Assembly: GCF_022539665.2 (NCBI RefSeq)
Contig: NC_081332.1
Coordinates: 6,662,303-6,726,302 of the forward strand
DNA: 64,000 bases
Direction: 5' to 3'
Source of the DNA: Daphnia carinata
Lineage: Eukaryota; Arthropoda; Branchiopoda; Diplostraca; Daphniidae
Positions within the stretch are counted from its first letter, which is position 1. Each line of letters opens with the position of its first letter. Under the pieces are notes generated by a model that did not search any database, was not told where the DNA came from, and saw nothing but the letters and a program-made list of their open reading frames with translations. The translations under genes and the position numbers were made by a program. This document shows positions 25,303 through 37,375 of this stretch, piece by piece.

Positions 25303-28300
25303 TATTAATGCAATATTTTTTTTCGTTGTATACGTTCTTGTATAGACAATCAAGAGAGTACTTACGTCAACGCAAACAGAAAGTGTATCAGATAACCCAT
25401 ACTACAAAGCCGTACCAAAGGAAGTTTATCATTCTTCACGTTCAACCACTGCCACCTTCCAACGAGAAAAATTTAAAAAAAATATGACGGGGCAGACGAA
25501 AGACAACAAAAGAGCGAAATGGAGAGAGGAGTAGACGGAATGAATCCATTTCCAGGCCCATGTTGTGTACGCACGGCCCCGTCCGAGTCATTAAGGAGGT
25601 AGGAAAGGGTGCCATTTTCAGCCTCAGATGACCACACCTCCGGCCGAACAGCCATATGCTTTGCTTCTCATTCAATCTAATAAATCCCATTGTTGAAGCA
25701 TTGCCCATAATTTGGCCTAGCGACTTGTGTTTGCCATCATGTCAAATCTCATCTTCATGATAAAACTCCACACTTTGTCGCATCAAGGAGCACCCTATCG
25801 TTAAAGGCTAATTATCTAGGTTTTTAAAATTGGTACTTATAGACAGTCCCATGAATGCACGGTACACTGGCGAATGGTCTTCACACCTTTTTCCGCTATC
25901 TTGCCAGACAACTAAAAAGGAGAGAGCGAAGACCAAGGCCGGCTCATTGGATAGCAAATCCGATTAAATTTTCAGAGACAACTTTCGTAAAGGGCAAAGA
26001 TAATGGAGAAAAAAGGTAGGAATAGCCAATGAGATTGAACAGTACAGCATGGAAAATTATGCGAGAAATACTAGTGGACGGATCTTTGAGCTATACGACA
26101 TAGCCCCCGTTTAGTGCGCGACTGAGTAATTCGACTTTGAGACAGTGACGCAAAATCAGAGGGTTCACCTTTTCTTAACAAGGTTGCCTGTAGAGTTTCA
26201 GCCCTTAATAAAACGCGGTATGAAATAAAAATAGCAAATGAACCTTGTTGCATTTAAAATCTACGTTCCAGACGATTCCCATTCTTTGAGAGCTAATTTG
26301 CTGAACCTATATGACAGCTGGAATGAAAAGTCAACAGTTGCGTCCAAACAAACAGTTTACAAACAAAAATTTAAAAAAAAGAAATTTTATACGAGACGAA
26401 AAATTTAAAGATAGCAATCTGCGAAATGTAATGGCGGCGGTGTATCACAGAGGGATTCTGTATCCCAAGGGGCGTTTTTTTTTTTTTTTTCTAACGTTCA
26501 CCGGAATCGGTCACATCCACCCAACTGGAAAACACTTCGGTAGTATATTTCAGGTGTCTCAATGTCCCACGATTTAATACACATTCATAACAAGCAAAAG
26601 AACACCGGATTGTGACGGGAGAAGGCCATCAGCATGGCACAGCTCATTATACAACAAGAAACGTACTGTATATTTTAATTTCATAAAATTTGTTTTAACC
26701 ACAAGGTGATTTTGCTTTGCTTTGCTCTCAACATAATATTGAAAATCAAACTGTTGTATCAGCAAATACATGTGCTCTTGTAGTTAAATTATAAAATAAT
26801 TTAAAGCGAATTCAGAGTTTTTCAAATCATAACAAAAATCAAGGTTAATGACAAGCGCATTATAGAATATACAATAATTTCGAACCTTTTGCATGAAAAA
26901 AAAAAAAAGATGTATGGCGATTCCTGAAGTTGCCGATCGGCACCGACGGTTTAAATCGGCTGCCCCATGGGGCTCCGCCAAAGATAGGGTTGATTCGGGT
27001 CGAAAGCTGACCTTGAAATAGGGGTGTGTTACGAGATAAGCCCGCGAATCCCATAATTTTTTCAAAAGTGTTGTTCAAAAGGAACAGAAACCTATGATCA
27101 GCGAGCTCAAAGCGAACTAACTGTCGGCAACTATGTCTTCGCCAATCGGCTATCCTACAATTTCAGCACCGTCAGCACCCGTAACGTAAAATCCATTTGT
27201 CTTTCCGTTTGCAATTATTTTAAGGCTAAAAACTTCCTTCAACTACTCCTAATAATATTCAACTAACTCCTAAAACTTAAAAAATGTACTTGCTGATGGA
27301 CACAAAGTACGAAAAAAAAAAATTGCGTGTGAAAACTGAAGTAAACTGGGCAAGTTCGGTTTGCTTCCCCAATTCTTAGCAGAAGAAAGCCCCACCTGAC
27401 CATTTACGTGAACCTTCGCACAGCCCTAATCGTTTCTACTTAACTTACCATAGGTTGGTAATTTCGAAACAATCGGGACTGCAACCAGAATTCACATCAA
27501 ATTTACTTTTTTAGCGGGGGGTGGCGACTCCCATAACCGACTTTCTTCCTACTTCAGCTCACGCAGTAACGACGCTGGCGAACCAACACCGTTACCAAAC
27601 TGAAAGTGTTACATCAAGTCCTTTATACTGTACCATACGTGATCAAACTATCACTGATAAAAGGCTACTCTTTATGGCACAAATTGACGTTTAATGTTAA
27701 AGTTAGCAAACAAAATAAACTAAATTGGCAATTTTAACAAATGAACTTTATTCTGTACTTCTTTTAGTATCTTTCGAATAGAATTTCTTTTATGTTTGGA
27801 AAAAATTACAAGCGAAAAAATCCACAATAAAAAAAATCCTATGATCTAATCAGGGGTCGTGATACACGATCCGGGGCCGAGCCCTAATCGTGAATGAAAA
27901 GTGTCCTGCCGTAAGACTAGTCATCTGGCACCGCCTGCTGATTTTAACTTAACGGCATCGTCTGCTATTTTTCTGAAAGTTTTTGTTTACAATATGAACA
28001 CTAAATCCTACACAAAATGGTGCAAAGTATTCGATTCGTGTGCGGTCCTGGCACAGTGGCAATCGCCATAGCTTCGTAGTTAGTTTCCTCGTGTTCGATT
28101 TCCGCCACCTACAAAAAAACCCCATTCCTCGGAACAACTCAAAAAGAAGAAAAAAACAATAATTACCCGTGCGTAAGGGATTGCTAGGCAACCTCGTGAA
28201 GCTGGTGCAGACGCACCAGTCGCACGGATAGTAGTCGTTTCTTAGAAAATACATCGTTCCTCGATCCTCATGAATATCGATAACATTTTCCCGACCACTT

Positions 28301-28362
28301 GAAGGTATTGAATTATTTCACATCAAATGTTTTTTTCTGTTTATCAATTCCTTTTTCTGTAG

Positions 28363-28942
28363 GACCATAAAAGTTGCAATATTCTGCTGCTTTGCATCGA
28401 ATGCCACACGGTTTGCAGCAGCCATGAGAACTATAAAGAATGGTTTATCATTGAAGGTCGACGCTCCAATTGGTACCCAACTAACTGTTAAGGTTAGTCA
28501 CCCCCTTTGCTGAATTTTACCACTGAGATATTTTTAGAAATTCAACTTTAGTGGTACAGAAAGTTTTTAACGAATCATTCTTTTTCCATTTTAGACAAAA
28601 CTCGATAAAAGACTGAGTAATGTCCAGAAAGCTGCAAATGCCTTAATTTGTAACCGACCTGCAATTCCATCTGACAGATTAGCAGTTCTAGAGGATGTCA
28701 TAAAAATGTACTATGAAGTAGAAAAGCTGACACCTTTGATCATGGAGATGGCCAAAAATCTTGAAGTTCATGTGCCCAATTCTGACTACGTTCCACATGG
28801 CTTAAAAGCAGTTCGCTATTTTGAACAGGATCATCCTGGTGGATTGTTGGCATCGGAACGCCTGTGGAGGGGAATCACTAAAGTCCCTGGGATCAGTAAA
28901 GCAATACTGATGATGATGAGGGGAATGGCTCGTGTTCACTAG
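28363..28942 (+). pseudogene. EXD2-like fragment, unit 3
   Basis: Same fragment and frameshift. A two-base deletion removes the stop used in units 1 and 2 and extends the frame to 28942 (ending RGMARVH). V is replaced by I in TPLIMEM. Confidence 0.5.
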
Positions 28943-29042
28943 CAAATCCACAACTACTAGACAACGTCTTCACCTTTGTGAAAACTCCTTTTTGCTCCGC
29001 CATTCACATTGTCAACAAGGTTTCAGAAGACAAATGGTCTAA

Positions 29043-29458
29043 ATGGGAAAGGATTTAAATCGAGCACTTCATATGCAACCGCTGACGGAACGTTGTGGGT
29101 CGGAACCAACGGAATTCATTGCCAAAGTTACCAAGAGACCTCTGCACAGCTTAGTTAACTATGGACGCAAGCAGTTACGAGTTGGCTGCCAATTTTGCTA
29201 CAAAAACGGAGAGCTTCGTAGTGTGGTACTTAACCTTCGTTGGTTATTGCAATTGGATTGAAAAATGTGTAATTTTTAATTATTTAGGTAGAGTCTCATA
29301 CGTTGCGCTATCCGGTCACGCGTGCCGTCATTTGGCCGGTACTGCGTAAGTATGTTTGTGAAATGTGCGGAGCTACAGGAGACAGCGCGCATACCAAATT
29401 TTACTGTAATTCAGTCTTATTAGATGTTTTCATAAAATTTGTTTTAACCACAGGGTGA
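29043..29458 (+). CDS. Nanos-type zinc finger mini-gene, unit 3
   Basis: Exons 29043-29225 and 29288-29458. Open frame and zinc-ligand change identical to units 1 and 2. Confidence 0.7.
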
Positions 29459-30413
29459 TTTTATTTGATTCGTTGATTTAAAAGGCCCCAATAATCGCAA
29501 CCAAAAGACGGCGCCTACGGCAATCTTACTTAAAACTACTCGCCACAACGCAACTGGTAAACGGACTAATATGTAACATGATTGAGACTTCTTCAAGGAT
29601 TCGGCTGATTGCCCATTTTGGCAATGAAAACAACACGGCTTGCATTATGTTTTATTTCGATATGCTTATCATGAAATTTAGAAAAATTTGTCATCAAGAC
29701 TTCAGTGAGTTCAATCGTGTTTGTGCTGCCAATTCGTACGTATGGATATTCAGTTGCTACAAAAGAAGTTTGATTACACTGCCTCAAAGTTCCACTATGC
29801 AAGACTCACCTTTGCGCATTTGGACTGAGAAACACGTTTCACCTTGCTCTCAACATAATATTGAAAATCAAACTGTTGCATCGGCAAATACATGTGCTCT
29901 AGTAGTTAAATTATAAAATAATTTAAAGCCAATTCAGAGTTTATCAAATCATAACAAAAACCAAGGTTAATGACACGGGCGTTATGAATATACAATAATT
30001 TCGAACCTTTTGTCCACTTCGAAAGCAATGAAGACTTCAAGTAAGATTATTACGTGATAACTTTGAATTAAAAAGAGAATTTCCATACGATTTTTGGGAT
30101 TCAGTTACTTTGCTGTGGAATTGTGCTACGCGTCATTGGATCAGGTGCCAACGAGTTTTCTGTGACCATTCGTTAAACTCCCTTCATCCCCTCTCAAAAA
30201 AAAAAAAAAAAATTAAATGAATTTAAATTAAATATCACGTTGTGATTGTTCGCATTTCGAATTTCCTTCTGCACATGCTGCATTGATGTGCCAGTCATAG
30301 CCTGCTATCAGTTGAGTCCTGGCATTCGGACAGATGAGAACCGGATGTTGATGGGATGTAGATCAATAAGGAGTAATTAACGGAGTAGTCATTAACGGAA
30401 TAGTGGACCACTA

Positions 30414-30977
30414 GCGTGCATCTTGCACGGCGATTACTGGATCAACAACATGCTGTTCAAATACGAAGACGATGGCAAACCCAGTTCTGAATCAATTGCC
30501 CTTAAAATGGTTGATTTCCAAGTGGCTAGAATTTGTCATCCCCTCAGCGACATCTTCTACTTCATGTACTCGAGCGCCGCTCCGGAGACGAGAGAGAAAC
30601 ATATGCTCGTTTTGTTATGTTCGTTATTATTTCGATACTTTAACCATTGATTCGAGTTTATTTGGTGTTTCTCTCGATGACTACACTTGGCAAGATTTTT
30701 GGACGATTATAAGAAGAGATCGCTGATGTGGATGTTGAGGGGAATCGTTGTTATGTCGGCTGCTCTCAACAAGAAGGCTGTCAACGATTTACACGAACTG
30801 GATGCGGAGGAAAAGCTGAAGGGACCTAAGCCAGGTCTACACTCTACGATCTTTTCTGGATTCGTTTTATTTTCAACTGTTAAATAATGTAGGGATCGAT
30901 GCGGAAACGATTAAAGGCGAAAGTGGATTCAGTCTCGAACTCGAGGAAACGATGAAAAATGTGACGGCCAGCCAAAA
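30414..30977 (+). pseudogene. EcKL fragment, unit 3
   Basis: Same sequence and the same two frameshifts as unit 1; followed directly by unit 4, where no EcKL copy exists inside the window. Confidence 0.78.
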
Positions 30978-31135
30978 AAGTTGAGCGATAGCCCAATTCT
31001 AACCGATCGTCTTGCGAAACTCATGAGCGAAGTTAAAGCTTTACACTGTTCACAGAAATAGGTTTTGTTTCGAGGCTTGTGTTCCTACCTATTTTCGAGC
31101 TGATTAAATAAATTATACAATAATCTGTTGTGATA

Positions 31136-34100
31136 CAGATACGACCACAACATCTTGCCATCTTGTCCTTCAGTCTTTCACTTCATTTCAAATTAAAATG
31201 TATCCTATTTTGGTAGAAAAATGTCGGAAAGTGAGGCAGACTTAGGTGTTTTGACTCATAAAACTCCTTATACTTTAAGAACACCCACGATGAAAATCAT
31301 GGGGGTTTGAAATCAATAGGTAGAATCTACTGCAACGAAATATTTCATTGCACTTAAAGCTGTTTAACCCTATCGTAAGAAAGATTAAGACCTCTACTAG
31401 TAAGAAACTATGTTAAAATTAATTATTGCTTATTAAAATTAATATATTTTAATAATAATGTAACATATATAGTCGTGTTGCTGTGTTTATGGTAGTTAAT
31501 GTCTGTATTAGTTTGTGCGCTATGTTCGGTATGTTAGTGTCGGTTAGTTTGCATCTTGGTGAAGGTCAATTGTGAAGGTATATTCTAGTCCTTAATTAAT
31601 AATATTTCGCCCAATTCTTTCATGGAATCTATCCTAGTAGCACAATACCTACCCAATATCAAGGCGACTCTGTCTATTACTTCTCAGGCCAACCCTAATT
31701 CTCATGGGTTAATATTGGCCACTGAAGCGACTTTTCTGTTACATATTTCAAGCTTAGTTACCCAAGATTTCACGTCACTTTCTGAGCCTTTAAATAGGGA
31801 TGCTCAGGTAATGCATTTGTTGGATGTTACTAGAAAACCGCTAAGAACACGGAGGTAAAATTTACGTTAATAATTTCACGACCTTAACTAAACGCTAAAG
31901 ATTCGGTATGGGCACCTGTACCAACAGTTTTGAAACCTTCTTCAGCCCTAGTTACCCTGCAGTTTGCTTCGCTTTCTGAGCCTATAAATGGAAACGCTCA
32001 GTTAATCCAGTTGTCAAGTGTTTCTAGAAAAACACCGAAAAGCAAACAGGTAAAATTTAAATTAATATTTCAAAACGCGAATGCTTTAACTGAAATGGGA
32101 CTGCATTTCTTTAAGGGACAAACGGAAAGCTGCCTGTTGGCTCGCAGAGCCTTCATGAGTCAAATAGCATACAATCTAAACAAAATTCCGACGATTCAGT
32201 ATCGGCCCAACACCAGCAGTATTGAAATCTCTTCAACCATAGTCATCCAAGAGTTACCTTCACCTTTTAATCGTGTAATGTCGGCGGCAGGAAGCTCTTC
32301 TATTAAGCAGTTTACAGGTGCGGGAAAAATTGCTCCTAAGAATACGGACGGTAAGATTTTTATTAATGATTCGTGATATTAATGCAATATTTTTTTTCGT
32401 TGTATACGTTCTTGTATAGACAATCAAGAGAGTACTTACGTCAACGCAAACAGAAAGTGTATCAGATAACCCATACTACAAAGCCGTACCAAAGGAAGTT
32501 TATCATTCTTCACGTTCAACCACTGCCACCTTCCAACGAGAAAAATTTAAAAAAAATATGACGGGGCAGACGAAAGACAACAAAAGAGCGAAATGGAGAG
32601 AGGAGTAGACGGAATGAATCCATTTCCAGGCCCATGTTGTGTACGCACGGCCCCGTCCGAGTCATTAAGGAGGTAGGAAAGGGTGCCATTTTCAGCCTCA
32701 GATGACCACACCTCCGGCCGAACAGCCATATGCTTTGCTTCTCATTCAATCTAATAAATCCCATTGTTGAAGCATTGCCCATAATTTGGCCTAGCGACTT
32801 GTGTTTGCCATCATGTCAAATCTCATCTTCATGATAAAACTCCACACTTTGTCGCATCAAGGAGCACCCTATCGTTAAAGGCTAATTATCTAGGTTTTTA
32901 AAATTGGTACTTATAGACAGTCCCATGAATGCACGGTACACTGGCGAATGGTCTTCACACCTTTTTCCGCTATCTTGCCAGACAACTAAAAAGGAGAGAG
33001 CGAAGACCAAGGCCGGCTCATTGGATAGCAAATCCGATTAAATTTTCAGAGACAACTTTCGTAAAGGGCAAAGATAATGGAGAAAAAAGGTAGGAATAGC
33101 CAATGAGATTGAACAGTACAGCATGGAAAATTATGCGAGAAATACTAGTGGACGGATCTTTGAGCTATACGACATAGCCCCCGTTTAGTGCGCGACTGAG
33201 TAATTCGACTTTGAGACAGTGACGCAAAATCAGAGGGTTCACCTTTTCTTAACAAGGTTGCCTGTAGAGTTTCAGCCCTTAATAAAACGCGGTATGAAAT
33301 AAAAATAGCAAATGAACCTTGTTGCATTTAAAATCTACGTTCCAGACGATTCCCATTCTTTGAGAGCTAATTTGCTGAACCTATATGACAGCTGGAATGA
33401 AAAGTCAACAGTTGCGTCCAAACAAACAGTTTACAAACAAAAATTTAAAAAAAAAGAAATTTTATACGAGACGAAAAATTTAAAGATAGCAATCTGCGAA
33501 ATGTAATGGCGGCGGTGTATCACAGAGGGATTCTGTATCCCAAGGGGCGTTTTTTTTTTTTCTAACGTTCACCGGAATCGGTCACATCCACCCAACTGGA
33601 AAACACTTCGGTAGTATATTTCAGGTGTCTCAATGTCCCACGATTTAATACACATTCATAACAAGCAAAAGAACACCGGATTGTGACGGGAGAAGGCCAT
33701 CAGCATGGCACAGCTCATTATACAACAAGAAACGTACTGTATATTTTAATTTCATAAAATTTGTTTTAACCACAAGGTGATTTTGCTTTGCTTTGCTCTC
33801 AACATAATATTGAAAATCAAACTGTTGTATCAGCAAATACATGTGCTCTTGTATTTAAATTATAAAATAATTTAAAGCGAATTCAGAGTTTTTCAAATCA
33901 TAGCAAAAATCAAGGTTAATGACAAGCGCATTAAAGAATATACAATAATTTCGAACCTTTTGCATGAAAAAAAAAAAAAGATGTATGGCGATTCCTGAAG
34001 TTGCCGATCGGCACCGACGGTTTAAATCGGCTGCCCCATGGGGCTCCGCCAAAGAAAGGGTTGATTCGGGTCGAAAGCTGACCTTGAAATAGGGGTGTGT

Positions 34101-34940
34101 TACGAGATAAGCCCGCGAATCCCATAATTTTTTCAAAAGTGTTGTTCAAAAGGAACAGAAACCTATGATCAGCGAGCTCAAAGCGAACTAACTGTCGGCA
34201 ACTATGTCTTCGCCAATCGGCTATCCTACAATTTCAGCACCGTCAGCACCCGTAACGTAAAATCCATTTGTCTTTCCGTTTGCAATTATTTTAAGGCTAA
34301 AAACTTCCTTCAACTACTCCTAATAATATTCAACTAACTCCTAAAACTTAAAAAATGTACTTGCTGATGGACACAAAGTACGAAAAAAAAAATTGCGTGT
34401 GAAAACTGAAGTAAACTGGGCAAGTTCGGTTTGCTTCCCCAATTCTTAGCAGAAGAAAGCCCCACCTGACCATTTACGTGAACCTTCGCACAGCCCTAAT
34501 CGTTTCTACTTAACTTACCATAGGTTGGTAATTTCGAAACAATCGGGACTGCAACCAGAATTCACATCAAATTTACTTTTTTAGCGGGGGGTGGCGACTC
34601 CCATAACCGACTTTCTTCATACTTCAGCTTACACAGTAACGGCGCTAGCGAACCAACACCGTTACCAAACTGAAAGTGTTACATCAAGTCTTTTATACTG
34701 CACCATACGTGATCAAACTATCACTGATAAAAGGCTACTCTTTATGGCACAAATTGACGTTTAATGTTAAAGTTAGCAAACAAAATAAACTAAATTGGCA
34801 ATTTTAACAAATGAACTTTATTCTGTACTTCTTTTAGTATCTTTCGAATAGAATTTCTTTTATGTTTGGAAAAAATTACAAGCGAAAAAATCCACAATAA
34901 AAAAAATCCTATGGTCTAATCACGGGTCGTGATTCACGAT
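31136..34940. repeat. Array unit 4, truncated
   Basis: Matches the first 3.8 kb of the other units, then breaks in the sequence TCGTGATTCACGAT just before the SINE-like element and continues into a diverged relic. It therefore lacks close copies of the EXD2, nanos and EcKL segments. Confidence 0.92.
31622..32376 (+). pseudogene. Unrecognised repetitive ORF block, unit 4
   Basis: Frames 31622-31858 and 31930-32376, same peptides as unit 1. This is one of the few parts of the unit present in all four copies. Confidence 0.4.
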
Positions 34941-36200
34941 TCGTGAATGAAAAGTATCGTAAGACTAGTCATCTGGCACCGCTGGCTGATTTTAACTTAA
35001 CAGCATCGTCTGCTATTTTTCTGAAAGTTTTTGTTTACAATATGCACATTAAATCCTACACAATATTGTGCAAAGTATTCGATTCGTGTGCGGTCGTGGC
35101 ACAGTGGCTATCGCTATACCTTCGTAGTTAGTTTCCTCGTGTTCGATTCCCGCCACCTATAAAAAAAACCCCTATTCCTCGGAACAACTCAAAAACAAGA
35201 AATAACAATAAGCAGCCGTGCGTAAGGTATTCGTAGGCAACCCCCGTGAAGCTGGTGCAGACGCACAAGTCGCACACAAAGCTATCAACATCAACATGCG
35301 ATTCGTAAATCCAAGTTTTTCGTGATGAGTGATCACAGGAAGTGGCGTTATTAAGTATAGTTTCACTGGCGATCGGAATCAGCACCATTTTCATAGCTGG
35401 TAGATTGTAAGAGCATGCAGCTTTAATATGGGGATTCTTGAGGAGAGTAGATGTTATTCAAAACAGACTGAGAGAAAAATTGGAAAATCCGTTACTAGCA
35501 ACAGTAATCATTACTCGCATCTCAAAATAGGTTTATTTATTTACATGATTATTTATTTTACATAGTTTATTTATTATACATGTTTATTTAGGGATTTGTG
35601 CCCTTGTGAGGGTATCTTGTCTATCTACACTTCCTGAAACTCTCAAAGTAATTTTTTTCGTTACACTCCATAACTTGTTGTTTGCTGCAATCCATCAGCA
35701 TTTTTACAATTTTAGGATATCATGTCCAATCTGAAAATCTTGAAAGTGGGAGGTGCCACCTGGGAAGCTGCATCTAAATTTAAAAAAATGATTGTGGCAT
35801 ACAGTTTTGTGGAGGATTCGACGTGCGCCATTTGATTTTAAGACATCCAAATAGGGTGTCGCTGTCAGCCAAATCTGGTCTTTCAGGTGACTATCCCCCA
35901 CATTGTTCCAAGGGTTTTAAAAGTAAAAACTTAATCATTGAAAAAATTTAGCTTATCGGAACAGGTGTTAGGCAAAGCGTTGAACAAACATTATTGAGTA
36001 AGATGTAGCGATTGGGAAGCAGAAAATCTATCCGAAGTACAAATACAATACGCATCCTGGTGGATTATTGGCATCGGAACGCCTGTGGAGGGGCATCAGT
36101 AAAGTTCCTGTGATCAGTAAAGCAATCGACTGATGATGATGAAGGGAATGAGCCATTCTCTTCATGTGTTCGCTTGCAAATCCATTAAGTTGGTGAAAAC
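34941..36200. repeat. Diverged relic of the array unit
   Basis: From 34,941 the sequence stays homologous to the unit but with many substitutions and deletions. It covers the SINE-like element (about 35,085-35,170, B box GTTCGATTCCC intact), loses similarity near 35,275, and regains it at 36,052-36,185, matching the end of the EXD2 fragment (GGATTATTGGCATCGGAACG). Nothing in between is recognised; 35,520-35,600 is TTTATTTA-rich low complexity. This looks like an older copy of the unit at the array edge. Confidence 0.7.
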
Positions 36201-36530
36201 AGCCAACCCTACAAGCGGTTTGTGCAACAGTAGAGAATACTCTTGTTTTCACAGGTTACGTGGATTTCAATCACAACCGTCAAAGGCCAAAAGGGAAGAG
36301 AATTTCATAAGGTACATGACAACGTCATTAAAGATAGGGGTAAGGATATTTTACCTCATTTTTTATCATTATCAATGCCACAGACTAGTGGCGTGCATTG
36401 GGGAAAGAAACTCTTATAAAATTATGACAAAACAAATTTGGAATCAGTCGTGCGGGCTCATAGAACAGCAGCAGTAGTAAATCGTGTGTCACACAACTGT
36501 TCTTTATCAAGTCTACATTATCATAAAATC

Positions 36531-37369
36531 ATGGGTAAATATCACACTTTCAAACTTAATAACATGTTTCATTAATAAATCAATAGAGAATTTTATTTTT
36601 CCTTCAGTTAGTTGCATCATGTTGATAAGGCCGTCTGTTTGATTCATTTGTTAAATCACTTTCGTTTTCAACTTGTAGCTAACTAGCTAAGTATGCCACA
36701 ATGCTGCTGTTGGCAGTTGTTTCTTTGATGGCTGGTGAGCCCATGGGGGGACCGATTGGCTCATCTTCTTCTGGATACTACACCACTTCGGCGTCCTATT
36801 ATACCACTAAGGCTCATGAGTACTACACAACCAAGAAGGCTGAGTATTACACGACAGCATACGCTACTCCAAGCTACTACACCGATGCTCCCTAATACTA
36901 CACAACGAAGGCTCCGGAGTACTACCCAACGACATACGCAACATCGAGCTACTACATTGAAGGCCAGAAGTCCTACGCTGCCCCAAATTACTACACCACG
37001 GCTCTTCCCTCGTACCACGTGCACCCTAGCTACTACACCACAACTTATGCTGCTCCGTCTTATTACACAGAGGCTGCACAATACTACATCACGAAGGCTG
37101 CTGAATACTATACAACTACAGCCCCAGAGTACTATACAAAGAAAGCTGAGTACTACACTACCACTTATGCTGCCCTGTTTACTACACTAAGCCTCCCAAG
37201 TACTATTCGGCGTCGAGCTACTACCATAGTGAAGCCCAACAGTACTGCATCTCAAAGGCGCCCCAAAATTACACCACTACGTAAGGGTGCTCCCAGCTAC
37301 TACACCGATGCTCCAAAATATTATTGTGCCTCAAGCTCCTACGCTGAAGCAGCTAGAAAGTACTATTAG
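36531..37369 (+). pseudogene. Tyrosine-rich repeat secreted protein, dead copy
   Basis: Paralogue of the gene at 38763. It keeps the tiny first exon (ATGG, 36531-36534, donor GTAAAT) and the signal-peptide core MLLLAVVSLMAG. After splicing, the second exon begins with an in-frame TAG where the live copy has TAC. In the repeats a CAA to TAA change gives a stop at 36893-36895 (DAP, stop, YYTTKAPEYY). A further frameshift occurs near 37,175, after which YY repeats reappear only piecewise, ending AARKYY. The YYTTK/APSYYT repeat architecture is otherwise clear. Confidence 0.8.
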
Positions 37370-37375
37370 AGGCCA

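Larger units (their letters stand above)
24062..31135. repeat. Array unit 3
   Basis: Third full copy. It carries most of the private substitutions, concentrated at about 27,325-27,860, and a two-base deletion in the EXD2 stop region (GCAATACTGATG where the others read GCAATCGACTGATG). Confidence 0.93.
9915..34940. repeat. Tandem array of a 7.07-kb unit, 3.5 copies
   Basis: The sequence starting CAGATACGACCACAACATC recurs at 9915, 16989, 24062 and 31136, spacings of 7074, 7073 and 7074 bp. The copies are nearly identical over their whole length by eye; differences are single bases and length changes in A or T runs. The fourth copy stops matching after 34940. Each full unit contains the same ordered parts: a 29-codon ORF, an internally repetitive ORF block, a SINE-like element, EXD2 fragment, nanos-like zinc finger and EcKL fragment. 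No transposase, RT or terminal repeat was found in the unit, so segmental tandem duplication is the simplest explanation. Confidence 0.95.

Noticed and set aside
9915-34940. CRISPR or satellite DNA
   Set aside because: The unit is 7 kb with genic content and introns; it is neither a short-repeat CRISPR nor a simple satellite.
9915-34940. Array as pure assembly duplication
   Set aside because: Copies differ by real substitutions, including a clustered patch in unit 3, and the last copy runs into a diverged relic. Copy number itself still needs long reads.
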